Shown here piece after piece: positions 1 through 6,629 of a stretch of DNA of 50,180 bases. A program made the position numbers and the translations under genes. A model generated the notes under the pieces. That model had not been told where the DNA came from. It was given only the letters and a program-made list of their open reading frames with translations, and did not search any database. Position 1 is the first letter of the stretch; each line of letters starts with the position of its first letter. Location of the stretch: the NCBI GenBank assembly GCA_016792765.1, contig JAEULD010000203.1:1-50180 (forward strand), given 5' to 3'. The stretch comes from Candidatus Odyssella sp. (GTDB taxonomy: Bacteria > Pseudomonadota > Alphaproteobacteria > Bin65).

Positions 1-1359
1 CCCTCCGGCGGCTCGATCCAGCTCTTCTACGCGTCGTCGGTCGCGCGCAACCGGCCGACGGTGGAGCGCGCCGAGGGCATCTACATGTGGGACACGGAGG
101 GGCGGCGCTACATCGACGCCTGTTCGGGGCCGGTGGTCAGCAACATCGGCCACGGCAATCCGCGCGTGCTCGAGGCGATGATCGCGCAGGCGAAGAAGGT
201 CGCCTTTGCCAGCCGCGCCCATTTCGAGAACAAGCCGAACATCGATCTCGCCGATCTCGTCGCGTCGCTGGCCGGCCCCGGCCTCGAGCGCGCGTTCTTC
301 GTCTCGGGCGGCTCGGAGGCCACCGAGGCGGCGATCAAGCTCGCGCGGCAGTATGCCGTCGTGCGCGGCGAGGACTCGCGCTGGAAGGTGATCGCGCGCG
401 ACCCCGGCTATCACGGCGCCACGCTGGGCGCGCTCGCCGTCACCGGCGATCCCGACAGCCGGCGGATGCACGGCGCCGAGGCCAGGCTGATGCCGCTGGT
501 GCCGGCGCCGTTTTCCTACCGCCTGCCGCCGAACCACGACGTCGACAGCTACGCGCGCCACTGCGCCGCCGAACTCGAGGCCGCGATCCGCCGCGAAGGC
601 CCGGAGACGGTGCTCGCCTTCATCATGGAGCCGGTCGGCGGCCTCGCCACCGGCGCGCTGGTGGCGCCCGCGCACTATTACGAGGCGGTGCGCGCGATCT
701 GCACGAGACATGGCGTGCAGTTGATCTACGACGAGGTGATGAGCGGCGCCGGGCGCACCGGCACGTTCCTCGCCGCCGAGCATTGGCCCGCCGCGCGGCC
801 CGATCTCGTCACGCTCGCGAAAGGGCTGTCGGCCGGCTACACGCCGCTCGGCGCGGTGCTGGCCCCGGCGCGCATGGTCGAGGCCGTGGCCGGCGCCGGC
901 GGTTTCCTGCACGGCCACACCTACTCGGCCAATCCGCTCTCCTGCGCGGTGGCGCTCGCGGTCGTGCGCGAGATGGTCGACCGCGACCTGATGGGCAACG
1001 CGCAGCGCATGGGCGCGGTGCTGCGCCGGAGGCTGGAGGCCATTCGGGCCGCCAGCGGCATCGTCGGCGACGTGCGCGGCATGGGGCTGCTGCAGGCGAT
1101 CGAGATCGTCGCCGACAAGGAGACCAAGGCGATCTTCCCGGCGTCGCGCCAGGCCGTCTACCGCATCATCGAGCTCGGCATCGCGCGCGGCCTCCTGCTC
1201 TATTCGCGCCGCACCGCGAACGGCAAATACGGCGAGTGGCTGATGCTGTGCCCGCCGCTGATCGCGACCGAGGCCGAGATCGACGAGATCGCGCGCCTCT
1301 TGGCACTCACGCTCGCCGACTACGAAGCCGAGCTGCGCAACGAGGGCGCGCGGCGGTGA
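1..1359 (+). CDS. Class III (aspartate aminotransferase family) PLP-dependent aminotransferase, 5' partial
   Basis: The reading frame is already open at base 1 (the codons before the first GTG at 61 read on as protein), so the gene starts outside the window and only its 3' part is present. It matches fold-type I class III aminotransferases: a VSGGSEATEAA segment that binds the PLP phosphate, LIYDEVMSGAGRTG carrying the Asp that contacts the pyridine nitrogen, and LAKGLSAGYTPLG whose Lys (codon 820-822) should form the Schiff base. The family moves amino groups from omega-amino acids or amines to a keto acid in the cytoplasm. The substrate cannot be read from sequence. The C-terminus is intact. 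Family confident, substrate unknown. Confidence 0.88.
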   Translation, partial: PSGGSIQLFYASSVARNRPTVERAEGIYMWDTEGRRYIDACSGPVVSNIGHGNPRVLEAMIAQAKKVAFASRAHFENKPNIDLADLVASLAGPGLERAFFVSGGSEATEAAIKLARQYAVVRGEDSRWKVIARDPGYHGATLGALAVTGDPDSRRMHGAEARLMPLVPAPFSYRLPPNHDVDSYARHCAAELEAAIRREGPETVLAFIMEPVGGLATGALVAPAHYYEAVRAICTRHGVQLIYDEVMSGAGRTGTFLAAEHWPAARPDLVTLAKGLSAGYTPLGAVLAPARMVEAVAGAGGFLHGHTYSANPLSCAVALAVVREMVDRDLMGNAQRMGAVLRRRLEAIRAASGIVGDVRGMGLLQAIEIVADKETKAIFPASRQAVYRIIELGIARGLLLYSRRTANGKYGEWLMLCPPLIATEAEIDEIARLLALTLADYEAELRNEGARR

Positions 1360-1371
1360 GAAGCACCACGG

Positions 1372-1470
1372 CTAACGAACAAAGTACAAGAAGCAGATCA
1401 CGAACGGGAGCGTGAGCGTCCATCTGAGATAGTGAGTCTCGATAACCCGGACGGCGATCAATGCCGACAC
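1372..1470 (-). CDS. Possible 32-residue hydrophobic small ORF
   Basis: A GTG at 1470 opens a short frame ending in TAG at 1372-1374. It lies in the same frame as the gene upstream (1489-1896) and begins just after that gene's TAA stop. Its last 15 or so residues (LTLPFVICFLYFVR) are strongly hydrophobic, as in a one-pass small membrane protein. No ribosome binding site stands out and no homologue is recognised. It could equally be a C-terminal piece of the upstream protein cut off by a stop mutation, or chance. Low confidence. Confidence 0.2.
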   Translation of the reverse strand: MSALIAVRVIETHYLRWTLTLPFVICFLYFVR

Positions 1471-1488
1471 GCTGAAGGTGGCAAATGG

Positions 1489-1896
1489 TTAGCCTGACGG
1501 AGGGGGCGGCAGCTTCGTCGGAATGACGTTCCAAGCCCCAATCGTTTCCCACTTCCCTTCGACTTCTTGCTCAAGCCAAAATTGCTGCGGTTTCTTCGCG
1601 TGAATGAGGATCGGCCCGAAAGACGCAAGCTCTGTAAGGATCGGCGCGGCGGCGTTTGCGCTTAGTGTAAGCTCAACGGGTTTTGCATCCACATCCTCAT
1701 CTCTAACGCGAAGCTTTGCCGAGTACTCTCCCGGTGCCGGAATTTCATTCATCAGCACAAAATGGAGAGCAAGTGAGACGGGAAACGCGCTGGAGTAGAT
1801 CAGCGCACTATAAACGCCAATATATATTGCCTTTCCACTCTGTTCGTGGCGCACATCTTCACATACGAAGGCGGCCTTGATCTTGAGTACGTTCAC
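1489..1896 (-). CDS. Small uncharacterised protein with CEDVR...GVY motif
   Basis: 135 residues. The N-terminus (VLKIKAAFVCEDVRHEQSGK then IYIGVY) resembles a small family of uncharacterised beta-rich proteins that share a Cys-Glu-Asp segment followed by Gly-Val-Tyr; from memory it is close to the DUF6941 type, but this is not certain. There is no signal peptide or membrane segment. It ends in a Pro run (KLPPPPSG). The GTG start overlaps the stop of the XRE gene by 4 bases (GTGA), so translation is probably coupled. Function unknown. It belongs to the lower-GC accessory operon 1489-2854. Confidence 0.72.
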   Translation of the reverse strand: MNVLKIKAAFVCEDVRHEQSGKAIYIGVYSALIYSSAFPVSLALHFVLMNEIPAPGEYSAKLRVRDEDVDAKPVELTLSANAAAPILTELASFGPILIHAKKPQQFWLEQEVEGKWETIGAWNVIPTKLPPPPSG

Positions 1897-2339
1897 TTTG
1901 GCGGCTCAAATCTGATTGTCGCAGTTAACTTGGTTTCGGTCTCGGTCACGGGGCGGGTTTTCGGTCCTCCGCGCACCTTCAGTTTGATGCCGCCTCCCGC
2001 AGAAAATTCGCGCCTGTCATGGCCCTCAAGCCATGGATGCACCTCGTTCACAGGAGGAATCTCATCCAGGAAGCGCATCTCAATGCGAGTAATGCGCGCC
2101 CTGGCAGCAGCGAGCAAAGACGCCAACGTATCAAGCGTCCAGTTCTGATCTTCGGGCGCCGACAGCAACTGACTAATATGTGCGCGACTGACTCCAAGAC
2201 GCTCGGCGATCTGTGTCTGCGTCCACCCTGCTTCGGTGAGGCGATCTATGAGCTTTGTCAGCTCACCAATAATAGCCAAGCGCGTGTCAGTTCTCGCGCG
2301 GCTAAGTTCTGCCCTCGAAACTCGCTGAACTTTACTCAT
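1893..2339 (-). CDS. XRE-family helix-turn-helix regulator
   Basis: 148 residues. Residues about 25-62 form a Cro/C1-type HTH: a first helix around IIGELTKLIDRLTEAG, then WTQTQIAERLGVSRAHISQLL as the turn and recognition helix. The C-terminal half is polar with no recognised domain. The protein probably binds DNA and may regulate its own operon. The ATG overlaps the stop of the upstream gene by 4 bases (ATGA) and its own stop overlaps the next GTG, so all three genes read as one translationally coupled unit. HTH proteins in such small coupled operons are often antitoxins or phage-type repressors, but neither partner is a recognised toxin. Confidence 0.82.
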   Translation of the reverse strand: MSKVQRVSRAELSRARTDTRLAIIGELTKLIDRLTEAGWTQTQIAERLGVSRAHISQLLSAPEDQNWTLDTLASLLAAARARITRIEMRFLDEIPPVNEVHPWLEGHDRREFSAGGGIKLKVRGGPKTRPVTETETKLTATIRFEPPK

Positions 2340-2854
2340 TGTCGAATCCTCGATAACGGCCTTGCAAAGGTCAGCGGCCCAATGTTGACCCTCAAGCTTG
2401 TTTCAGCGTCGGCGATCGCGTTTCTCCACGACCGTTTCGCAAGTCTCGTCTGTTCGGAATCGGCGCTGTAGGGCAATGCGTCTCGTCGCCAGAGATAGGC
2501 GCCAAGAAACACTGTGTTTGACAAGAAAGCACCGATGAGGCGGGCGCCTGGATTCGGCTTCAAGATTCTCATCTGTGCAATGCCCTTCTTTCCGCCTATC
2601 TCCTTGAAGAGAAGACGGAGCGGCGCGGCATCGGAGATGAATTGATCAAAGGTCGCCAAGATTTTTTGGCGCATCTCTTCAGCGTCACTTTCAGGATCTC
2701 CCCAAGGGGCCGAAAGCATGTTGTGAGTGGGCCGGAGCAGGGCGAGCAAGTTGACATTGCGATACCCCGTCGTCGGAATCCAAGGTATGAGAACTCCGCT
2801 CGCGACCGCAGAGCGAAATCCGGCTTCCTCTGTTGTTAAGATAGGACTTGACAT
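2336..2854 (-). CDS. Uncharacterised protein, first gene of the XRE operon
   Basis: 172 residues from the ATG at 2854 (MSSPILTTEEAGFRSAVASG). The frame stays open upstream to a TTG at 3073, which would add 73 residues including SSFLLLDSLCGFGGILRAF; I chose the inner ATG because the extension has no clear start signal. The body is soluble, with conserved-looking stretches such as YRNVNLLALLRPTHNML, ESDAEEMRQKIL and RILKPNPGARLIGAF. No family recognised. Base composition is lower in GC than the flanking genes, suggesting transfer. Its stop overlaps the XRE start. Start uncertain; a real gene is likely. Confidence 0.62.
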   Translation of the reverse strand: MSSPILTTEEAGFRSAVASGVLIPWIPTTGYRNVNLLALLRPTHNMLSAPWGDPESDAEEMRQKILATFDQFISDAAPLRLLFKEIGGKKGIAQMRILKPNPGARLIGAFLSNTVFLGAYLWRRDALPYSADSEQTRLAKRSWRNAIADAETSLRVNIGPLTFARPLSRIRQ

Positions 2855-3105
2855 ACAGGTTGTAAAGGACTCGTTATCGACAAAGCAATATTCGGCAGAA
2901 GATGCAGCCCCTCGCTGCGACCACGCGTTGCGGAACGCTCTGAGTATGCCACCGAAGCCGCACAGAGAGTCGAGCAACAAGAAGGACGACGACCTGGGAA
3001 AGCGCCGGCATCCTCTGAATAGTTTGTTGTAGCGTCTCGCTTTACCGCTCGTGAACCGGCACACTTTGGTCAAGAATCAAGCGCACTTATGTTCTCTTTT
3101 TGTTC

Positions 3106-3134
3106 TTGACACGCAGCCAGCGCCGTGTTATCGG
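3106..3134 (+). promoter_or_regulatory. Candidate sigma-70-type promoter for the terminase-like gene
   Basis: A perfect -35 TTGACA at 3106-3111 is followed after 17 bases by a weak -10 TATCGG at 3129-3134. The start point would fall near 3141, ahead of the ATG at 3164. This argues against the in-frame GTG at 3125 as the real start, since it lies inside the promoter. The -10 matches poorly, so this is tentative. Confidence 0.4.
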
Positions 3135-3163
3135 CGCGGGCTGGATTCGACCGCGAGGCCCGC

Positions 3164-3997
3164 ATGGTTGCCGCCGCCATCCGCGACTACCTGAAGCGCC
3201 CGCCCGAGAAGGTGCGGCTGGCCGAGCTGTATCCGGAATTGCCGCGGCCGATCCCGTTCGCGGACGCCTCGCCGGAAGGCCCCTTCGACGACGAGGCGGA
3301 CGACGCCGAGGCGCCGCCGCCGGACGAGCGCCATGTCTACTACATCGCCATGGCGATCCCCGACGGCGCCGGCACCGCCTCGACGAGCTTCGCCGTCACC
3401 GCGCAGCATCACCGCATCGTCTGCGAATACGGCGCGGCGCTGGAGCGACAGTCGGACGCCCGCGACGCGTGCGCCGCGGCGCGCTGGCGGAAAGCCGCCC
3501 CGCCGCCCGCGCCGGAGGCCGAGGACGTTCCGCGCGCCGGCCGGCTGACGGTGCGGCAGGAGGAGTTCTGCCGCCACTTCGTCGCCCAGCCGGTCGCGAC
3601 CCGCGCGGCCATCCTGGCCGGCTATGCGGAGGAAAACGCGGCGCCGTACGGCTCGCGGCTGCTCAACAATCCGCTGGTGCTCGACCGCATCGCGAGGCTG
3701 CGCACGGAGCGGCACATCCGCTACGTCGTCGAGCGCGACACGGTGCACGACAAGCTCGAAGCGGTGTTCTTCGGCGCGCTCGACGAGCGCGATCACGCGG
3801 CGGCGGTCTCCGCGCTGCGCCTGCAGGCGGCGCTCGCCGGCATGCTCGGCCGCGCCGCGGCGAAACGCGAAGCCAAGAAAAGCCAAGGTGCGGCGAGCGA
3901 AAAGCCAAGAAAAGCCAAGGTGGGGCGCTCCGAAAAGCCAAGAAAAGCCAAGGCGCCGGCCCGCCAAAAGCCAAGGAAAGCCAAGAAAAGCCAATAG
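3164..3997 (+). CDS. Solitary phage terminase small-subunit-like protein with Lys-rich repeat tail
   Basis: 277 residues from the ATG at 3164. Residues about 128-225 match the Terminase_2 type of phage small terminase: LTVRQEEFCRHFVAQP, then ATRAAILAGYAEENAAPYGSR and LLNNPLVLDRIARLR, the HTH-containing DNA-recognition region. Residues 1-127 are acidic and Pro-rich, with no domain recognised. Residues 234-277 are a basic tail built on repeats of EKPRKAK. Small terminases recognise phage DNA and activate the large packaging ATPase; no large subunit, portal or capsid gene is present here, so the protein is probably a domesticated or relict DNA-binding protein. The gene is divergent from the XRE operon and its stop lies in the last repeat copy. 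Confidence 0.75.
   Translation: MVAAAIRDYLKRPPEKVRLAELYPELPRPIPFADASPEGPFDDEADDAEAPPPDERHVYYIAMAIPDGAGTASTSFAVTAQHHRIVCEYGAALERQSDARDACAAARWRKAAPPPAPEAEDVPRAGRLTVRQEEFCRHFVAQPVATRAAILAGYAEENAAPYGSRLLNNPLVLDRIARLRTERHIRYVVERDTVHDKLEAVFFGALDERDHAAAVSALRLQAALAGMLGRAAAKREAKKSQGAASEKPRKAKVGRSEKPRKAKAPARQKPRKAKKSQ
3870..3994 (+). repeat. Tandem repeat of about 33 bp coding the Lys-rich tail
   Basis: A unit built on paired 10-mers of the type AGCCAAGAAA / AGCCAAGG recurs with units starting at 3871, 3903, 3936 and 3969, plus an extra 10-mer at the end. Spacings are 32, 33 and 33 bp. The 7-mer AGCCAAG occurs eight times, and a ninth copy reads AGCCAAT, giving the TAG stop. Since the first spacing is not a multiple of three, the first copy is read in another frame (AKKSQ) than the next three (PRKAK). 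This is not a CRISPR: the units abut inside a coding frame and have no unique spacers. Confidence 0.85.
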
Positions 3998-4009
3998 TGC
4001 GCGCGGCGC

Positions 4010-4684
4010 TCAGTTCCCGGTCTCGATGCGCACCACCTGCCACTGGCCGCCGCGCTTGGCGAAGCCGATGCGCATCGCGCCCACCCAGCGCACCCAGCGC
4101 TTCTGCATGTAGCCGAGCCGCTTGCTCGGCAACTGGATCTCGACCCAGGGCTCGGCCGCGCGATCGCCCTTGCCCGCGTCGGCATGCGCGTCGGCGACCC
4201 ACCAGCGCTTCACCACCGCGGTTTCGTGGCTGTAGCGCGCCAGCACCTGGCCGCGCTCGGTGGGCGCGTCGTAGACCGGGATCTGGCGGCCGATGACGAC
4301 GCCGAGCTCCTCGGGCGGAACGCCGCGCTCGCGCACGAACTGCGTGTAGGGCGCCTCGAACTGGCCGGGCGCCACCATGCGGCCGCCCAGCGCCAGCGTG
4401 CGCTCGAGCTCGTCCCAGAGCGCCGGATCGCGCCGCAGCCATGCGACCAGCGCCGGCATGCCGTTGCCCGTCCCCACCCTGGCGTCGGACGGGACGAGCT
4501 GCGCGATCGCGACATAGTCCTTGCGCGCGACGGCCTGCGCGAGCCGGTCGCGCGTTTCGGCGAGCGCGCGGTCGTGGCGCGCCTGGTCGATCGGGCGCAC
4601 GGGTCGGGCCGACGCCGCCGACGCCGACAAAGCCTGCAGCGCCAGGAGCGCCGCCAGCGCTGCGCGCGATCGTCCGACGGACAT
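4010..4684 (-). CDS. Secreted SH3-domain-like protein
   Basis: 224 residues from the ATG at 4684. Upstream codons are open, but this ATG is followed by a good signal peptide (RSRAALAALLALQALSASAASA), so export to the periplasm is likely. A helical region rich in Ala and Arg (about 30-110) precedes a bacterial SH3-like domain: VVIGRQIPVYDAP, then RYSHETAVVKRWW and PWVEIQLPSKRLGYMQKRWVRW, which look like the strand pattern of peptidoglycan-associated SH3 domains. No catalytic domain is seen. The gene converges on the terminase-like gene with a 12 bp gap. Exact role unknown; binding to cell wall or protein is an inference from the fold. Confidence 0.72.
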   Translation of the reverse strand: MSVGRSRAALAALLALQALSASAASARPVRPIDQARHDRALAETRDRLAQAVARKDYVAIAQLVPSDARVGTGNGMPALVAWLRRDPALWDELERTLALGGRMVAPGQFEAPYTQFVRERGVPPEELGVVIGRQIPVYDAPTERGQVLARYSHETAVVKRWWVADAHADAGKGDRAAEPWVEIQLPSKRLGYMQKRWVRWVGAMRIGFAKRGGQWQVVRIETGN

Positions 4685-4881
4685 GAACCGGATCCCCAAT
4701 GACGGGCCGACTCTATCGCAGTTCCGCGCGCGTTGCAGCGCCGCCGGGAGCGCCGCGATGCCGCAACCGCCGCGGCGCCCGCCGCCCCGCCGCATGCGTT
4801 GCGCCGCGCGGCGCGTTTGGCTAGCGTGCGCGACAATCGTTCCGCGCCGGAAGGCGCGATAACAAGACCGGGAGGAATACC
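4685..4881. other. Divergent intergenic region, no clear site
   Basis: 197 bases between the SH3-like gene and TRAP operon 1. It must hold promoters for both directions, but I see no convincing -35/-10 pair. The only clear signal is the strong ribosome binding site GGGAGGAA just before the dctP ATG. Confidence 0.5.
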
Positions 4882-5871
4882 ATGCGAAAGCTCGCCTACG
4901 GCCTCGTTGCGTCCGTGTTCGCCGCCGCCGCCGCCGGCGCGCAGACGACCGAGCTCAAGGCCTCGCACCAGTTTCCGGGCGGCAAGGGCGACGTGCGCGA
5001 CGAGATGGTGCAGATCATCGCGCGCGAGGTCGAGAAGGCCAATGTCGGCCTCAAGATCCAGGTGTTTCCGGGCGAATCGCTGTTCAAGGCGACCGAGCAG
5101 TGGCAGGCGCTGACGCGCGGCCAGCTCGACATCTCCGCGTTTCCGCTCGACTACGCCTCCGGCCGCCACGGCGAGTTCAGCGCCACGCTGATGCCCGGCC
5201 TCGTGCAGAACCACGATCACGCGCGGCGCCTCAACGCCTCGCCGTTCATGAAAGAGATCAAGGCGATCATGGAGAAGGCCGGCGTCATCGTGCTGGCCGA
5301 CGCGTGGCTGGCCGGCGCGTTCGGCTCGAAGAAGGGCTGCATCCGCGACCCCAAGGACGCGCAGGGCCTCAAGTTCCGCTCGGCCGGCCGCGCCTTCGCC
5401 GAGATGTGGCGCGGCGCCGGCGCGTCGATCGTCTCGATCGCGTCGTCCGAGGTCTACAACGCGATGCAGACCGGCGTGGTCGAGGCCACCGACACGTCGT
5501 CGGGCAGCTTCGTCTCGTTCCGCCTCTACGAGCAGATCAAGTGCCTGACCGCGCCCGGCGCCAACGCGCTCTGGTTCATGTACGAGCCCGTGGTCATGGC
5601 GAAGAAGAAGTACGACTCGCTCGACAAGAAGCAGCAGGACGCACTGATGGCGGCGAGCAAGAAGTCGGAGGACTATTTCGACAAGGAGACGCGCGGGCTC
5701 GACGCGAAGATGGTCGAGACGTTCAAGAAGAACGGCGTCGAGGTGACCGAGCTCTCGCCGGCGCAGTTCGAGGCCTGGCGCGAGGTCGCGAAGAAGACCT
5801 CCTACAAGATCTTCGCCGAGAAGGTGAAGGGCGGCGACGCGCTGATCGAGAAGGCGCTGGCGGTGAAGTGA
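4882..5871 (+). CDS. TRAP transporter substrate-binding protein, DctP family (system 1)
   Basis: 329 residues, the usual size for DctP proteins. Residues 1-20 form a Sec signal peptide ending in AAAAGA-QTT, so the mature protein is periplasmic. Hallmarks: ASHQFPGGKGDVRDEMVQIIAREVEK at the N-terminal lobe, and GLKFRSAGRAF with Arg166 in the position that usually salt-bridges a carboxylate ligand, followed by SSEVYNAMQTGVVEATD. The ligand is probably an organic acid; which one cannot be told. The start follows GGGAGGAATACC. It is the first gene of an operon with dctQ and dctM downstream, separated from dctQ by a repeat-bearing 206 bp gap. Confidence 0.9.
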   Translation: MRKLAYGLVASVFAAAAAGAQTTELKASHQFPGGKGDVRDEMVQIIAREVEKANVGLKIQVFPGESLFKATEQWQALTRGQLDISAFPLDYASGRHGEFSATLMPGLVQNHDHARRLNASPFMKEIKAIMEKAGVIVLADAWLAGAFGSKKGCIRDPKDAQGLKFRSAGRAFAEMWRGAGASIVSIASSEVYNAMQTGVVEATDTSSGSFVSFRLYEQIKCLTAPGANALWFMYEPVVMAKKKYDSLDKKQQDALMAASKKSEDYFDKETRGLDAKMVETFKKNGVEVTELSPAQFEAWREVAKKTSYKIFAEKVKGGDALIEKALAVK

Positions 5872-5876
5872 ATATC

Positions 5877-6057
5877 GCCCTTCTCTACTTGCGGGAGAAG
5901 GGCCGGGGATGAGGGGATGTCTCCGCTGTCCCAACGGCCGAACATGAGGATGAGCGCCGGCGCGGCGATGCCCGCAATCGCGGTGCGTTGCCGCTCGCGC
6001 CAACCTCGCTCGAGCGTTCCCCTCACCCCCTGCCCCTCTCCCCCAAGGGGAGAGGGG
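5877..6057. repeat. Inverted pair of palindromic repeats between dctP and dctQ
   Basis: Left copy: hairpin GCCCTTCTC (5877-5885) with GAGAAGGGC (5895-5903), followed by a GGGGATGAGGGG tail (5906-5917). Right copy, on the opposite strand: hairpin CCCCTCTCCCC (6033-6043) with GGGGAGAGGGG (6047-6057), preceded by CCCCTCACCCCC. Read on the minus strand, the right copy aligns with the left copy over roughly 45 bases, so the two are inverted copies of one element around a 100 bp core. This looks like a REP/BIME- or MITE-type interspersed repeat. It may attenuate or stabilise the operon mRNA. Confidence 0.75.
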
Positions 6058-6077
6058 TGAACTTTGAACGGGCCCGC

Positions 6078-6626
6078 ATGACCGCCTACGTCCGCATCGT
6101 CACGCTGCTGTCGCGCATCACCGGCGTGTTCGCGGCGCTGCTGTTCGCGTCGTGCATCGCCGTCACCGCGCACCTCGTCTTCGAGCGGTCGGTGATGGGC
6201 CGCGCGGTGATCTGGCAGATCGAATACATCACCTTCGCCGTGATCGCCGCGACCTTCATCGGCAGCCCCTACGTGCTGCTGACGCGCGGCCATGTCAGCG
6301 TCGACGTGATCCCGCACTATCTCGGCCCGCGCGGGCGGTACTGGCTCGCGCTCGCGGCCGCGGTCCTCGCGCTCGTCTTCTGCCTCATGATCCTCTGGTA
6401 CAGCTTCGAATGGTGGTGGGACGTCTGGGACTCGGGCGAGGTCAAGAACTCGGTCTGGGCGCCGAAGCTCTGGGTTCCCTATCTCTCGCTTCCGGTGGGC
6501 TTCGGACTGCTCGTGCTGCAATACGTGGCCGACATCTGGTGCCTCGCCACCGGGCGCGCGATCCCGTTCGGCGCGGCGGCGGCCGAAGCCTCGATCGAGG
6601 CCAAGGCCAGCGGGCACGGTACGTAG
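6078..6626 (+). CDS. TRAP transporter small permease, DctQ family (system 1)
   Basis: 182 residues from the ATG at 6078. The open frame continues upstream through the palindromic repeat to 5988; that extension (PLPLSPKGRG) is repeat translated and is rejected. A GTG at 6057, just after the repeat's GGGGAGAGG, is an alternative start that would use repeat sequence as its ribosome binding site. Four membrane segments are visible (about 7-32, 45-70, 90-112, 135-158), standard for DctQ. The RYWLALAAAVLALVF segment and the WW-rich loop fit the family. It forms the membrane complex with DctM and receives ligand from DctP. Confidence 0.87.
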   Translation: MTAYVRIVTLLSRITGVFAALLFASCIAVTAHLVFERSVMGRAVIWQIEYITFAVIAATFIGSPYVLLTRGHVSVDVIPHYLGPRGRYWLALAAAVLALVFCLMILWYSFEWWWDVWDSGEVKNSVWAPKLWVPYLSLPVGFGLLVLQYVADIWCLATGRAIPFGAAAAEASIEAKASGHGT

Positions 6627-6629
6627 CCG

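Noticed and set aside
1307..1552. 81-codon minus-strand frame with a LLLVLCSLAVVLL segment
   Set aside because: It overlaps the ends of two better genes and lacks a ribosome binding site.
3128..3994. Minus-strand frame with FLGFPWLL-like repeats
   Set aside because: It is the antisense reading of the Lys-rich repeat; the plus strand has a real domain.
3870..3994. CRISPR-like periodic sequence
   Set aside because: Units abut in a coding frame with no unique spacers and no cas genes.
5988..6077. N-terminal extension of DctQ
   Set aside because: These codons are translated repeat (PLPLSPKGRG) and lie before the first membrane helix.
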